64,000 bases of DNA from CAJWOS01 sp964502005 (GCA_964502005.1 CAZCUX010000005.1:248001-312000), one strand, 5' to 3'; shown: positions 42,904-52,099, counted from the stretch's first letter. Numbers and translations are program-made. The notes: generated by a model from the letters alone, not told the origin.

Positions 42904-44060
42904 CGGGCTTCCTGTCCCAAGGCGCGGAGTGCGAGACGGGCGGCGGCTTGCTCTACTTCGAGGGGAATAATGTGCTCGCCGGGCGCGAGGTCTGCGTCGA
43001 GCAGCCAAGCGAGGGCCAAGCCAAGTGCCGCGAAGTGCAGCAGCACGGGCTCCGGTGAGCCTGCATTGGTCACGATATTGAGGGGATGGCCACCCGCCAG
43101 CACCACCACGCGCGGGCCATCTTCAAGCTCGTACGCAACGACGTGCTCGGCGATTTGGTCGAAGCCAGTGGCTGTTGCGACAATGCCGTCGTGGTCGAAC
43201 TCCTGATGCCCATGGCCGGCGTTGAGTAGCACGATGCCATTTCGGGCCTGCAAGATAGCGTCGATGGGCAAAGAACCCGGCCGACCGGTGGCCGTGACCA
43301 CAAAGTCGACCCGCTGGAGCATGTCGATGAGGTTTGGCGTAGGATAGCCGTCGTAGTGGGCGACCAAGCGCCGAATGGGCTCCGACTCGATGACAGAAAC
43401 GTGCGCGCCACCCGCGCGGGCATACGCCGCTACGCCTTTTCCGACAGGACCGTAGCCAACCACGCCCACGCGACGGCCCGACAAGTGCACGCCGGTGAGG
43501 CGTTGCACCGCTTGCCAGAGCCCTTCCCCGACGCCGTGCCGGTTTTCAATCGCGACCTTGAGGCGCCCGTCGTTGATGTTGATGAGCGGAAAGGGCAACG
43601 CGCCTTCGCCGAGGTTGTGGATGCGGTCGATGCCGCTCCGCGTCAGCTCGACGGCGCCCCGCACGTCTGGCACTTGGTCGGGAAACTTGCGGAGGAGATT
43701 GCCAAGGAGGTCGCCGCCGGCGTCGCAAATGAGCTGGGGCTTGTGTTGTAAGGCTTGCAGGTGGTGGTCTTTGCGGCTCCCCGGCGTATACACCGCGACA
43801 CCGCTCGACCTGAGCAGCTCTACGACGCCTTGGTCGGTTGTGGCCTCGCTTGCGCCACAAACAACCCACTCGCCGCCGCCGAGCGTGAGCTCTTGTACCA
43901 TCGCCGCCGTGAGGGAGGTGAGGTGTGCGGAAACGGCGATGGTTTGGCCATCAAAGGGCCGCGTAGCCGCGAGGCGATTGCCAAGCAAAGGCATAATCGG
44001 GAAGAAGGCGTTGTTGCGGGCGAGTTCGCCAGCGATTCGTGCGGCTCGGTCGTTTGTCAT
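42900..44060 (-). CDS. Divergent S-adenosyl-L-homocysteine hydrolase-like protein
   Basis: A 386-residue NAD-binding protein with the AdoHcyase fold but shorter than the usual 430-470 residues. The Rossmann NAD motif VGYGPVGKGVA (about 201-211), the HLTSLTA segment (His46), GHGHQEFD and the late GHPLNIV segment are all in order. Substrate-site motifs have drifted: canonical NDSVTKSKFDN reads NDGRLKVAIEN (Lys kept, Asp to Glu), EETTTG reads VELTRSG, and CNxxSTQD reads CGASEATTDQ. The lysine-tyrosine C-terminal tail is absent. It may be an AHCY paralogue with altered activity or a regulatory homologue. It overlaps a TPR-like gene by four bases. Confidence 0.8.
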   Translation of the reverse strand: MTNDRAARIAGELARNNAFFPIMPLLGNRLAATRPFDGQTIAVSAHLTSLTAAMVQELTLGGGEWVVCGASEATTDQGVVELLRSSGVAVYTPGSRKDHHLQALQHKPQLICDAGGDLLGNLLRKFPDQVPDVRGAVELTRSGIDRIHNLGEGALPFPLININDGRLKVAIENRHGVGEGLWQAVQRLTGVHLSGRRVGVVGYGPVGKGVAAYARAGGAHVSVIESEPIRRLVAHYDGYPTPNLIDMLQRVDFVVTATGRPGSLPIDAILQARNGIVLLNAGHGHQEFDHDGIVATATGFDQIAEHVVAYELEDGPRVVVLAGGHPLNIVTNAGSPEPVLLHFAALGLALAWLLDADLAPGEHIIPLEVEQAAARLALRALGQEAR

Positions 44061-44106
44061 TGTTTCGTTTTATCCCAAGCAGGCGGATGGGGTACTTCTT
44101 CCCGAC

Positions 44107-44829
44107 CTATCCGCGGTGGATTCGCGTTTCGGGAGGGCAAAACGTGCCTACCCATGCTGCAAGGAGATCCGGTCCTTGGTCGCCGTCGGTCACAGTGGCG
44201 ATGACGCGGCGGTTTTCGCACAGCGCACGAAGGGTGTCGGGTGCGAGCTCGGGATGAAATTGCACCGCCGTGAGGCGGGGGCCCCACGAGAAGGCCTGGA
44301 TTTCGGTGTGTGGCGTCCCTGCAAGCACCGTGGCGCCGGGAGGCGCGACCAACAGCGCATCGCCGTGTACGGACTGGAAGCGTGGCGCGGGGCCCATCGC
44401 GCCCAGCACGGGATGCACCGCGCCCGCTTCGGTGAGGGAGAGTGTAATTGTGCCGTATTCTTTTCCATTGGGACTCGGGCGAACCTGTCCGCCCAGCACT
44501 TCGCCGACGGCTTGGTGTCCGAAGCAGACGGCCAGCACGGGAAGGTGCGCGGCGGCGTCGATGCCAAACTGCCCCATGGCCAATACCCACGGCGCGCGGT
44601 CGGCGACGGAGAACGGTGAGCCGGATAATACTACACCCTGGTAGGTATGTGCAAGTGTGGACGTGTCCGGGAGCGTTTCGCCGCGAAACGCCTCTATGAC
44701 GTGTGTCTCAAAGCCCAATACAGCGAAACGCTCGGTGAACCAATCGTCATAGTCGCCAAAGCGTGCGACGACGGGAGGGTCCGTGGTTCCATTTTGTACA
44801 ATCAGGATTCGACGGGGCGCTGTAGGCAT
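44107..44829 (-). CDS. Class I glutamine amidotransferase (GMP-synthase-like)
   Basis: A 240-residue stand-alone GATase1 protein. The nucleophile is Cys102 in VLAVCFGHQAVGEVLGG, the oxyanion strand is VVLSGSPFSV, and the His-Glu pair is in AVQFHPEL. It resembles the YfeJ/GuaA-like group, which has no attached synthase; such proteins often hydrolyse gamma-glutamyl amides. The ATG at 44829 has GGAG eight bases before it; a GTG at 44838 is also in frame. It lies between the EAL gene (74 bases upstream) and the AHCY-like gene (46 bases downstream) on the minus strand. Confidence 0.88.
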   Translation of the reverse strand: MPTAPRRILIVQNGTTDPPVVARFGDYDDWFTERFAVLGFETHVIEAFRGETLPDTSTLAHTYQGVVLSGSPFSVADRAPWVLAMGQFGIDAAAHLPVLAVCFGHQAVGEVLGGQVRPSPNGKEYGTITLSLTEAGAVHPVLGAMGPAPRFQSVHGDALLVAPPGATVLAGTPHTEIQAFSWGPRLTAVQFHPELAPDTLRALCENRRVIATVTDGDQGPDLLAAWVGTFCPPETRIHRG

Positions 44830-44903
44830 CGGCGACACTCCAGGGTGCGGCCGTCGCGACTATCGCAGGCGATAGCGACCGAACAGGGACAGCGATGGGG
44901 AGT

Positions 44904-46151
44904 TCAGCTTGCCCAGCGGGCGCCGGGCAAAGAGCGATGCACCAAACTCTCGACTTCGAGGCGCTGCAGCAGCTCTTGTACCTCCGCAGACTGCGCGGTG
45001 AGCTTTCGAATGAGGTCGGCAATCCCATCCGGGTGTTCCCCATTCTGCACTGCGGCAACGAGGCGCTCGCCGATTTGGTGCAGCTCCTGGTGTGGCGCTT
45101 CGATGGCGTCAAATGCGTTGCTACCGGCGAAATAACGCCCGCGGCCATAATACCACTCCCCAAACCGGCAGTGGGTGTGGTCGAGATGGCGGGTGTCGTG
45201 AATCAAACACATCTCGGGTGACCGCGCCATCCCAACGGTTACGGCGTAGTCAATGAGCTTGCGGCGCCACTCCAGGTGGTCGATTTGGGCAATATGAAGC
45301 AGCCCTGTAGGCAGGCCCGACCAACGCTGGTCTTTCTTGAGGAAAGCCAGGAATTGCGAAACAGGCAAGGGACGCGAAATGTAGTAACCTTGGGCCTCGC
45401 TACAACCTGCGTTCATTAGGAAATCGAACATATCGCGGGTTTCGACGCCCTCGGCCACCGATGCCATACCAAGTTGGTGGGCCATATGAAGGCTCGTTCG
45501 CACGATGGTGGCGGACTTTTCCGATGTCTTGACCTCGCGGACGAGACCTTGGTCGACCTTGACGACGGAAAACGGCCACTGGCTCAATACGGAAATCGAC
45601 GAGTATCCCGTGCCAAAATCGTCCATCGCAAGCTCTACGCCCAGGTCATGCAGCGCGAACACATTGGCGGCCGAGGGGCTGTTGCGGTCAATCACAGACG
45701 TTTCCGTGAGCTCCGCTTGAATGTTTCCGGGCGAGAGTCCGTGACGGCGCAGCTCTGTTTCGAGAGTGCGGGAGACCGCATCGGTTTCGAGGTCGCGACC
45801 CGTGAGATTGAACGACATGACGAGGCCCGGCACGAGGTCTTGGAACATACGCGTGTCGCCGACCAATCCGGGCAGCATCTCGAGGGTCATCGTGCGAATC
45901 AGGCCACTCTCAATGGCCAACGGAATGAAGGCATATGGCGGGATGACCTGACCGTCGGGCTCCACCCACCGCACCAGCGCCTCGGCCCCCGCCACGCGGC
46001 CCGTGACATAGGACACCTTCGGCTGGTACCAAAATGCCAAGCGACCATCGAAGAGCGCTTTTTCCAAGGACGTTGTATTGATGTCGACGGGAAAGGGAGG
46101 TGCCACAGTCTGCCTCGGTGGAATTCGGTGCGGGGGGCGCGTCGCGAACAA
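44904..46151 (-). CDS. EAL-domain c-di-GMP phosphodiesterase with C-terminal CZB zinc-binding domain
   Basis: A 415-residue cytoplasmic protein. The EAL domain (about 28-270) has all key residues: EALVRW (Glu57), SFNLTGRDL (Asn), AELTETS, the DDFGTGYSS loop, VVKVDQ (Lys), AEGVET and QGYYISRPL, so it should cleave c-di-GMP to pGpG. The C-terminal ~130 residues match the chemoreceptor zinc-binding (CZB) fold: His292 (IDHLEWRRKL), Cys328 (HCRFGEWYYG), His354 and His358 (PHQELH) form the 3His/Cys site. CZB is best known on GGDEF cyclases such as DgcZ and on chemoreceptors; here it would make c-di-GMP breakdown zinc-responsive. A short Pro-rich N-terminus carries no sensor domain. Confidence 0.9.
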   Translation of the reverse strand: MFATRPPHRIPPRQTVAPPFPVDINTTSLEKALFDGRLAFWYQPKVSYVTGRVAGAEALVRWVEPDGQVIPPYAFIPLAIESGLIRTMTLEMLPGLVGDTRMFQDLVPGLVMSFNLTGRDLETDAVSRTLETELRRHGLSPGNIQAELTETSVIDRNSPSAANVFALHDLGVELAMDDFGTGYSSISVLSQWPFSVVKVDQGLVREVKTSEKSATIVRTSLHMAHQLGMASVAEGVETRDMFDFLMNAGCSEAQGYYISRPLPVSQFLAFLKKDQRWSGLPTGLLHIAQIDHLEWRRKLIDYAVTVGMARSPEMCLIHDTRHLDHTHCRFGEWYYGRGRYFAGSNAFDAIEAPHQELHQIGERLVAAVQNGEHPDGIADLIRKLTAQSAEVQELLQRLEVESLVHRSLPGARWAS

Positions 46152-46338
46152 ACGGACTGCTGTTGGGTTTTCGGACCCTCCTCCGGGAGATTCAGGTCAA
46201 GTTGGGGCACGATCTTGTAAGAATTGCACTCTGTGTGTGGCGTTTTTGCAGCACGGTGTGGCCAAAATGTAGGGGCAACGCAAGGGGCGGGGAGGCGCGC
46301 AGGCCCACTGTCGGGCTGTTCTTCGTAAATTCATGGTA

Positions 46339-46355
46339 TGGCACGATTTTTGCAT
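46339..46355 (+). promoter_or_regulatory. Sigma-54 (-24/-12) promoter for the porin gene
   Basis: TGGCAC (46339-46344), five bases, TTGCAT (46350-46355), correct GG/GC phasing. The flanks also match the element at 39392: both read ATGGCAC..TTTTTGCATGT.GCGG. The predicted start near 46367 is about 30 bases before the porin start. Confidence 0.85.
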
Positions 46356-46395
46356 GTGGCGGACGCGATTCCTATGAGATGCGCTTGAGGTGGTT

Positions 46396-47589
46396 GTGAA
46401 CGAATCGCGCTTGGCATTTGTATTGCCCCTTCTTCTCCTTCCAACAATGGCCGTGGCGGCTCCAGAGCCCGTGCACGCCGAGTTTTACGGGTTTGTGCGA
46501 CCTACGGTGGCGGTTTTGGGCGGCTCGTTTTCGTCGTATGGGCGCCCCAATGCCTCGGCGCCAACGGCTGCTGGCAATCCCGCGCTGGTTGAAAACCCTG
46601 ATGACCTGCGTATGAGTTGGCAAATGGCGCAGACCCGGATTGGCACAAAGCTGTCTTCGGGGCCATCGTCAGCGATGGTGGAGCTCGATTTTATCGACTT
46701 CAACCTGTCCAACCCAACCACAGGTGCAAAGCCTCGATTGCGGCAGGCTACCGTCGGCTACGACGCCGGGAACCATACCCACATCACGTTGGGGCAGACG
46801 TGGGACGCATTTGCACCGCTCAATCCGTTCCATCGAAACTATGTGGGCGGTAGCTTTACTGCTGGCAACCTCGGATTCATGCGCGACCAGCTCATTGTGA
46901 CGCACAAGACCAAAGCTGCGGAGTTCACGGGCGCGGCCGGCTTTATTGGGTCGAACAATAGCACATCGGACGGCGCGATAGAAGCAAATCCGGTACCTAC
47001 GGTTTCGGCCCGTGCTGGGCTGCTGCTTGCAGAGAAAAAACAGATTGGCGCGGCGGGTTTTTATGGCCAAGTGCCGGTGTCGTTGGACGACAAGACAATC
47101 GCGTGGGGCGCAAATGTATTTGCGGACCTCAAGCTGGGCAAAAAGGCGGCATTGCGAGGGGAGGCATATGTCGGCCAAAATCTCGCCGCCACCGGGATGC
47201 TGACTTTGGCACAGCCTGTGGTGGACGCGGACACGGGCAACATCCATGACATCAAAGAAACGGGGGGATGGCTGTCCATGCGTCAGGAATGGTCGTCTAC
47301 ATGGGCGACCACGCTGACCGCAAGTGGTGCTGTGGTGCTCAATCCCGACGAAGCTGCCCCCAACTACACGCCCGTCGCCGGCGAAGTGGCGACCTTGGGC
47401 TCCGCGCCCGGTATGCGCCAAAATCTCGGCGCCCGGCTGGGTGTCGAAGCGGCGGTGACCTCCCATTTGCTGTTTTACGGCGAGGGTTTTGGCTTTCACA
47501 CGGCCTATATAATGGCCGATGGCGATAACACGGCGGGCATGACCCCTTCGCGGGCGGGGCTCGAGCTGGGCGGCCTGTTTACCTTCTGA
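46396..47589 (+). CDS. DcaP-like outer-membrane porin
   Basis: A 397-residue beta-barrel protein. A signal peptide (LAFVLPLLLLPTMAVAAPEPVHA) leads to EFYGFVRPTVAVLGG, and then alternating strands through to a C-terminal LELGGLFTF ending in Phe. Segments QTRIGTKLSSGPSSAMVELDFIDF, LRQATVGYDAG and HITLGQTWDAFAPLNP match the DcaP family of trimeric diffusion porins, which take up dicarboxylates and other small anions. The GTG at 46396 has GAGG five bases upstream and is preferred to the GTG at 46390. It is driven by the sigma-54 promoter, so uptake may be tied to nitrogen or carbon signals. Convergent with the lipoprotein gene downstream. Confidence 0.85.
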   Translation: MNESRLAFVLPLLLLPTMAVAAPEPVHAEFYGFVRPTVAVLGGSFSSYGRPNASAPTAAGNPALVENPDDLRMSWQMAQTRIGTKLSSGPSSAMVELDFIDFNLSNPTTGAKPRLRQATVGYDAGNHTHITLGQTWDAFAPLNPFHRNYVGGSFTAGNLGFMRDQLIVTHKTKAAEFTGAAGFIGSNNSTSDGAIEANPVPTVSARAGLLLAEKKQIGAAGFYGQVPVSLDDKTIAWGANVFADLKLGKKAALRGEAYVGQNLAATGMLTLAQPVVDADTGNIHDIKETGGWLSMRQEWSSTWATTLTASGAVVLNPDEAAPNYTPVAGEVATLGSAPGMRQNLGARLGVEAAVTSHLLFYGEGFGFHTAYIMADGDNTAGMTPSRAGLELGGLFTF

Positions 47590-47691
47590 CGACGAGCCGC
47601 TATCCCCGCAAGTCTTTGTGGGACAGCGCGACGGTGCCGATGACGGTTGGCTTTGGGCCTTTTACCCGCGCGAACGAACCTGTGCGGGTTG

Positions 47692-47792
47692 GCGGAGAGC
47701 CGCGGAGCGCGACCGAAAGACGCGCTCCGCAGCTGTGCGCTCTCCGCGACCGACCGGGGGCTCACCTGCAGGTGGGCGCCCGGTTTGGGCGC
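47692..47792. terminator. Structured region between convergent porin and lipoprotein genes
   Basis: A two-tier stem: GCGGAGAGC (47692-47700) with GCTCTCCGC (47739-47747), and inside it GCGGAGCGCG (47702-47711) with CGCGCTCCGC (47721-47730). It is followed by the palindrome CACCTGCAGGTG (47763-47774) and GCGCCC-GGTTT-GGGCGC (47776-47792). It lies in the 210-base gap between converging genes and probably acts as a bidirectional transcription or mRNA-end barrier. There are no T tracts. Confidence 0.6.
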
Positions 47793-47799
47793 TGCCGAA

Positions 47800-49131
47800 T
47801 CAGCGGCCGGACGGGCACGCCAAGCCGGGGCCCACGGCCGCGACGGTCCACGTTTCGCCGCTGGTCAGCTGCTTGCTCGATGTGAAGTCGCAGGTGTTGC
47901 CGGTGGAGGCGTCGTAGTACACCACGCGCATGGAGGCGGTGGTGGGGCCATTGCCGTGGTCGCTGTAATAGTGGGCCTGCACTTCGTAGAGGTTGCCGCT
48001 GGTGCCGGGCGTGGTGGAGAAGGTCTCCGGCCCGAAGCCATTGGTGTCGTCGATGTCGAGGTCGCCCCAGGACTGGTGCATGCTGTAATACGCGACCTCA
48101 CCGCCGCTCGTGTTGTTGCGGATATGGGTGTCGACATCGGAGTTGTCGAGGTCCCAAGTGAGGATGGTGAGCAGCTCTTGGGCGGGGGCGTCGTCGCGCT
48201 CGCAGAACGAGATGGTGTACGACTCGCCGACACCGTCGAGCACGTCGTTGGTGTCGAGCTGCACCACTGCGTAGCCGCCGGAAAGGCTGATGTCTTGGGA
48301 CACTTGGCCGCCAGAAATCTCGGTCGCGAAGGTGCGGATTTCGGCTGTGTCGCCGCTACCGAACTGCACGCGAATGAAGGCTTCGGTGGCCGCGCTGTCG
48401 AGCGCGGTGCCTTGGACACGAAGAATCGACGGGAAGCTGTCGTTGCAAGCCTGCTCCGCCAACACGCTGCCGCCGCTGGCGTCGCCCCAGCTTGTGCCGG
48501 TCGAGGGGTCGACCACCGTGAAGCTCGACCAGCCGACTTCCGCAGGCTCGGGAATATCGCCTTCGGGCGTGACTTCGACTTCCGGCTCTTCGGCGGGCTC
48601 GGACGATTCCGGGCTCTCGGGCTCGGTGGCGGGCGCGGAGCAGTTCAACCGCACGGAGCGAGGAAGGGCAATCGCGCTGACTTCTCCGCCAGAAACTTCG
48701 GCGCCGGCGAGCGAAATCGAAGAGTCGACGGTGACAAGCTTGGTGTTTTCGTCGTAGCCGATGACGTCCATCGAGCAGACGATGGTGTCGTCGACACCCT
48801 TGGCGACGAGGATGTACGAGACATCAATGGGAACTTCGGTAATCTCGAAGTTCATGCCGTCCCAAATGACTTCGCCAGTGGAGGTGGGCTTGTTGAGAGA
48901 GCCAACATCCACGCGACCCAAGCAGGCGCCGCTGTCGCCCGAGGTGCAGGGGCTCGTGTCGAAAGCGGACTGGTTGTCGGAAAAGGCGTAAAGGGTGAGG
49001 TCGTACGAGGCGGGTTCGTCGCCTGTGAGCTCAAGCTTACCGGTGATGCTGTTGGAGGCGAGGCTCTTGATGGCATCGCAGCCGGTGGTGGAGGCGAGGA
49101 GGACCAAGAGGGTGGCGGCACGGATATGCAT
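47800..49131 (-). CDS. Lipoprotein with C-terminal DUF2135/YfaP-like beta domain
   Basis: A 443-residue exported protein. The signal sequence ends at Cys18 (STTGC), with Asp at +2. The middle (about 25-190) is beta-rich and unrecognised; an acidic Pro/Glu linker (about 178-205) follows. The C-terminal region has LLTILTWDLDNSDVDTHI, GDLDIDDTNGFGPETF and YEVQAHYYSDHGNGP, the pattern of DUF2135 (YfaP-like) domains, an immunoglobulin-type fold whose Asp residues likely bind calcium. About eight Cys residues could form disulfides. The ATG at 49131 is chosen for the signal peptide. Function unknown. Confidence 0.78.
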   Translation of the reverse strand: MHIRAATLLVLLASTTGCDAIKSLASNSITGKLELTGDEPASYDLTLYAFSDNQSAFDTSPCTSGDSGACLGRVDVGSLNKPTSTGEVIWDGMNFEITEVPIDVSYILVAKGVDDTIVCSMDVIGYDENTKLVTVDSSISLAGAEVSGGEVSAIALPRSVRLNCSAPATEPESPESSEPAEEPEVEVTPEGDIPEPAEVGWSSFTVVDPSTGTSWGDASGGSVLAEQACNDSFPSILRVQGTALDSAATEAFIRVQFGSGDTAEIRTFATEISGGQVSQDISLSGGYAVVQLDTNDVLDGVGESYTISFCERDDAPAQELLTILTWDLDNSDVDTHIRNNTSGGEVAYYSMHQSWGDLDIDDTNGFGPETFSTTPGTSGNLYEVQAHYYSDHGNGPTTASMRVVYYDASTGNTCDFTSSKQLTSGETWTVAAVGPGLACPSGR

Positions 49132-49584
49132 GGAAACACCTGGTTTCGAGTTTCGTGCCTTTGTATCCGCTCCCTTCGGGGGCCCGCTACGATCTGTGCA
49201 ACCAGTTTTGGTCATGTTTCGTCATCGTCATGAAGCGGGGAGGGGGCGCACCGGGGGCCGGCATCGTTTGTGTCCGGTCGAAAAATCTGTGAGACAACGG
49301 CTTATTTATGGGTGTTTATAGGCGTCGCTGGGAGCGGGGTTGGTGGCGGTCGGGCCGAATGCCGCTTGCAGATTGTTCGTCGAACGGGGGAGTAAGTAGC
49401 CCATATGTGCGCCCGAGAAACCGGAAATTCCTGACACACGTCTGGTGCCGTCGTCCCTGGCGCCGGCTGCACGAGGGGGCTGACCAATCGGATAGTTTTT
49501 GCAAAAGGACCGCGCCGGTCGCGCGGCAGTTGGGCGCGCTACGAAATAAGCGGAGGCGTCCTTGTTGGTTGGCCTCTTTCGACC
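49132..49584. other. Divergent gap upstream of the MBOAT gene
   Basis: About 450 bases between the minus-strand lipoprotein and the + strand MBOAT gene. No gene, strong promoter or hairpin was recognised. A GGAGG at 49552-49556 is too far from the MBOAT start to be its normal binding site and would serve an out-of-frame TTG at 49562. Confidence 0.4.
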
Positions 49585-50982
49585 TTGCTGTTCCCGACTG
49601 CCGGTTTTGCACTGTTCTTCGCGTTCGTCTTGCCGATGTCGTGGGCGCTGCGGCATCGCGCGACGGTTTGGCGGTGGGCGATGCTGGGCACGAGCTGGGC
49701 ATTCTACGCGGGCTGGAATGCGCGGTTTGTGTTGCTCTTGGCGGGAAGTGCCGTCATCAACCATGCGCTGGTCATGTGGATGGACCGCCAGGAGGGGACG
49801 CGCCGAAAATTGGTCCTCGTCGCTGGGTTGGTGGTTCATCTGGGCGCACTTGCCGCGTTCAAGTACGCCGATTTGTTCCTTCGAAGTGTCGAAGCCGCTT
49901 CGATTGTGTTTGGGGCTCCCGTTCGCCTTCCATTGGTAGAGATGGCTTTGCCGGTGGGCCTTTCGTTTTTTACATTTGAAGCGATTTCTTATGCGGTAGA
50001 TGTATATCGTAAAGACACGCGCCCTGTCTCATGGGTCGATTCGGCGTTGTATATGGCGTGGTTTCCCCATTTGGTCGCCGGTCCATTGGTGCGGATTCGA
50101 GAGCTGGTACCGCAGTTTGATGGCCCTGTGCCAGTGGGTATTCCGGTGGGACGCGCAGCGCGCTTGCTGGTGGGTGGATTGGTATGTAAAGTGTGGATTG
50201 CCGATACATTGGCAACCCGTCTTGTGGACCCCGTTTTTGCGCGGCCGGAGGAAGTAGGCGCGGAGATGGCCCTTATCGGTATTCTCGGATACTCCGTCCA
50301 GATATTGTGCGACTTCTCCGCGTATACCGATATGGCCCAGGGATTGAGCTTATTGATGGGCATTCAACTCCCCGACAACTTTCGTCAGCCGTACCGCGCA
50401 CAATCGTTTCAAGATTTTTGGCGACGTTGGCACATGTCGTTGTCTCGTTGGCTGCGCGACTATTTGTATGTGCCGCTTGGCGGTTCACGGGGAAGCAAGA
50501 CCCGTACGTACCTTGCGTTGTGTGCAACGATGTTGCTGGGCGGCCTATGGCATGGCGCGGACGGTCGCTTTTTGTTGTGGGGGGCCATTCACGGATTGTT
50601 TTTGGTAATCGAGCGGGCGCTTGGTCTCGCGAGGCCGCCGAGCGCGGGGCCGCGAGGCTGGATGCGTATGGGCGTCGTGTTTGCGTTGACGTCGTTGGCG
50701 TGGGTACCGTTTCGCGCGCCGTCGATAGAGTCTGCGGGCGTTCTGCTCTCGCGGCTTGGAACGCCGCAGGTCGACGCCTTTTCCCTCGACCCGATTATTG
50801 GGTGCGCAATCGCCGTGCCGTTGCTCTTGCAGGTCGTGCCGGAGGGGTGGTTGGAGGCGGTTGACGAATGGTTGGATGGCCGGCCGCCTTGGGCGATTGC
50901 ATTCGCAGCGGCGATGGCGATGGTGGTTATCGACGCCCTTGGGCCGGAAGGTGTCGCTGCATTTTTGTACTACGAGTTTTGA
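49585..50982 (+). CDS. MBOAT-family O-acyltransferase (AlgI-like)
   Basis: A 465-residue polytopic membrane protein that would pass acetyl groups across the inner membrane to a polysaccharide. It begins MLFPTAGFALFFAFVLP like AlgI, has SFFTFEAISYAVDVYR, FPHLVAGPLVR, the core QDFWRRWHMSLSRWLRDY, YVPLGG, and the invariant His in LLGGLWHGA. The start is TTG at 49585 because the family begins at this residue; no good ribosome binding site precedes it. An SGNH hydrolase gene follows after four bases, the usual partner in alginate-, cellulose- and peptidoglycan-acetylation pairs. Confidence 0.9.
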   Translation: MLFPTAGFALFFAFVLPMSWALRHRATVWRWAMLGTSWAFYAGWNARFVLLLAGSAVINHALVMWMDRQEGTRRKLVLVAGLVVHLGALAAFKYADLFLRSVEAASIVFGAPVRLPLVEMALPVGLSFFTFEAISYAVDVYRKDTRPVSWVDSALYMAWFPHLVAGPLVRIRELVPQFDGPVPVGIPVGRAARLLVGGLVCKVWIADTLATRLVDPVFARPEEVGAEMALIGILGYSVQILCDFSAYTDMAQGLSLLMGIQLPDNFRQPYRAQSFQDFWRRWHMSLSRWLRDYLYVPLGGSRGSKTRTYLALCATMLLGGLWHGADGRFLLWGAIHGLFLVIERALGLARPPSAGPRGWMRMGVVFALTSLAWVPFRAPSIESAGVLLSRLGTPQVDAFSLDPIIGCAIAVPLLLQVVPEGWLEAVDEWLDGRPPWAIAFAAAMAMVVIDALGPEGVAAFLYYEF

Positions 50983-50985
50983 TAG

Positions 50986-52041
50986 ATGGCAACTCCGCGT
51001 GAAACCGTCGTCGGAACCCTGGGCTGCTTGTTGCTCGCCTTGTGTCTCAATATCGAGGCAGTGGTAACACGCGTATCATTGCAGCCGGAGAGTGACCATC
51101 GTGAAGCGGTCTTGGCAATATTACTACCACTGTATGTGTGGGAGCAAGAAGTGGGTGCGACGTCGTTTCGTCGATGGGTCCGCCGGCAGGCAGGGCGAGG
51201 AGACGATAGCCCGCATGTCGAGGATGCGGAATTCTTCCCGTCTTTCGGGGGCTTGTCCGATGCGCCGGCCATTGGACACGTCGTCGACCAAACCGGAGAA
51301 GGTGAGGGGGGATTCGGTCTTGTTCATGACGATTCGGGCGCGCCTGCCGTCGCTCCACCCATTGTCCCGGGTGTCGACCGTCCGCTGCGCGTTTGGGTGT
51401 TTGGTGACTCCTTACTCAATATGGGAGGGCCACGAATCGCGACGTTGTTAGAAATGTCGGGAAACGCCGAAGTATGGGTTGACAGTCGCCCCAATACAGG
51501 AATCACACGACCCGACTACTTTGACTGGCCGGGAGCTTTAGAGGAGCGGCTATCGACAAGACCCAAGCCAGATGTTGTCGTGTTCCTGATGGGTGCCAAT
51601 GACGGACAAAATGTGCGTATTGACGGAAAGTCGACAGGCAGATGGACCGAGGCTTGGCAAGGAGAGGTGCGGCGAAGGTTTTCGCGCATGATGGGAGTGC
51701 TCGATTCTGCAGGAGCCGAGGTGCTGTGGCTGGGGCTGCCGGGAATGCGCGGAACGACCCACCAACGCACAGCCGACCTCCTGAACAGTGCGATATCCGC
51801 CGAGGCCGATAAGCATGTGCGGGTGCGCTTCTTTCCGATTGAACCGTATTTTGCGATAGAAGGGAAGCGGTTTTCGCTCCACCTCGAAGATAGCGCTGGA
51901 AGACGCTTTCCGGCCCGCGCCAATGATGGGGTTCACTTTACTTGGAGTGGTTCTCGCGTACTTGCGCAAGTGGTCGTCGATACACTGCAAGAGCGCTGGC
52001 CCGCGCTGATTCCGGGTTCCACGCAAAATACGAAAGAGTGA
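50986..52041 (+). CDS. SGNH/GDSL hydrolase-like protein, membrane-anchored (AlgX/DUF459-like)
   Basis: A 351-residue protein with an N-terminal membrane helix (about 8-28), a spacer and an SGNH domain (about 130-340). The blocks are GDSLL (Ser nucleophile), LLEMSG...PNTGITRPDYFDW, MGANDGQ (Asn block) and DGVHFTW (Asp-x2-His). It lies four bases after the MBOAT gene, so it is the probable extracytoplasmic acetyltransferase or esterase that receives acetyl from the MBOAT partner. The target glycan is not known and no polymerase gene is nearby. Confidence 0.85.
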   Translation: MATPRETVVGTLGCLLLALCLNIEAVVTRVSLQPESDHREAVLAILLPLYVWEQEVGATSFRRWVRRQAGRGDDSPHVEDAEFFPSFGGLSDAPAIGHVVDQTGEGEGGFGLVHDDSGAPAVAPPIVPGVDRPLRVWVFGDSLLNMGGPRIATLLEMSGNAEVWVDSRPNTGITRPDYFDWPGALEERLSTRPKPDVVVFLMGANDGQNVRIDGKSTGRWTEAWQGEVRRRFSRMMGVLDSAGAEVLWLGLPGMRGTTHQRTADLLNSAISAEADKHVRVRFFPIEPYFAIEGKRFSLHLEDSAGRRFPARANDGVHFTWSGSRVLAQVVVDTLQERWPALIPGSTQNTKE

Positions 52042-52099
52042 TTTCGTGTGTATTTAGACTATGGTGTTTGTATATATAAGTATCGATAGGTACGGTTGG

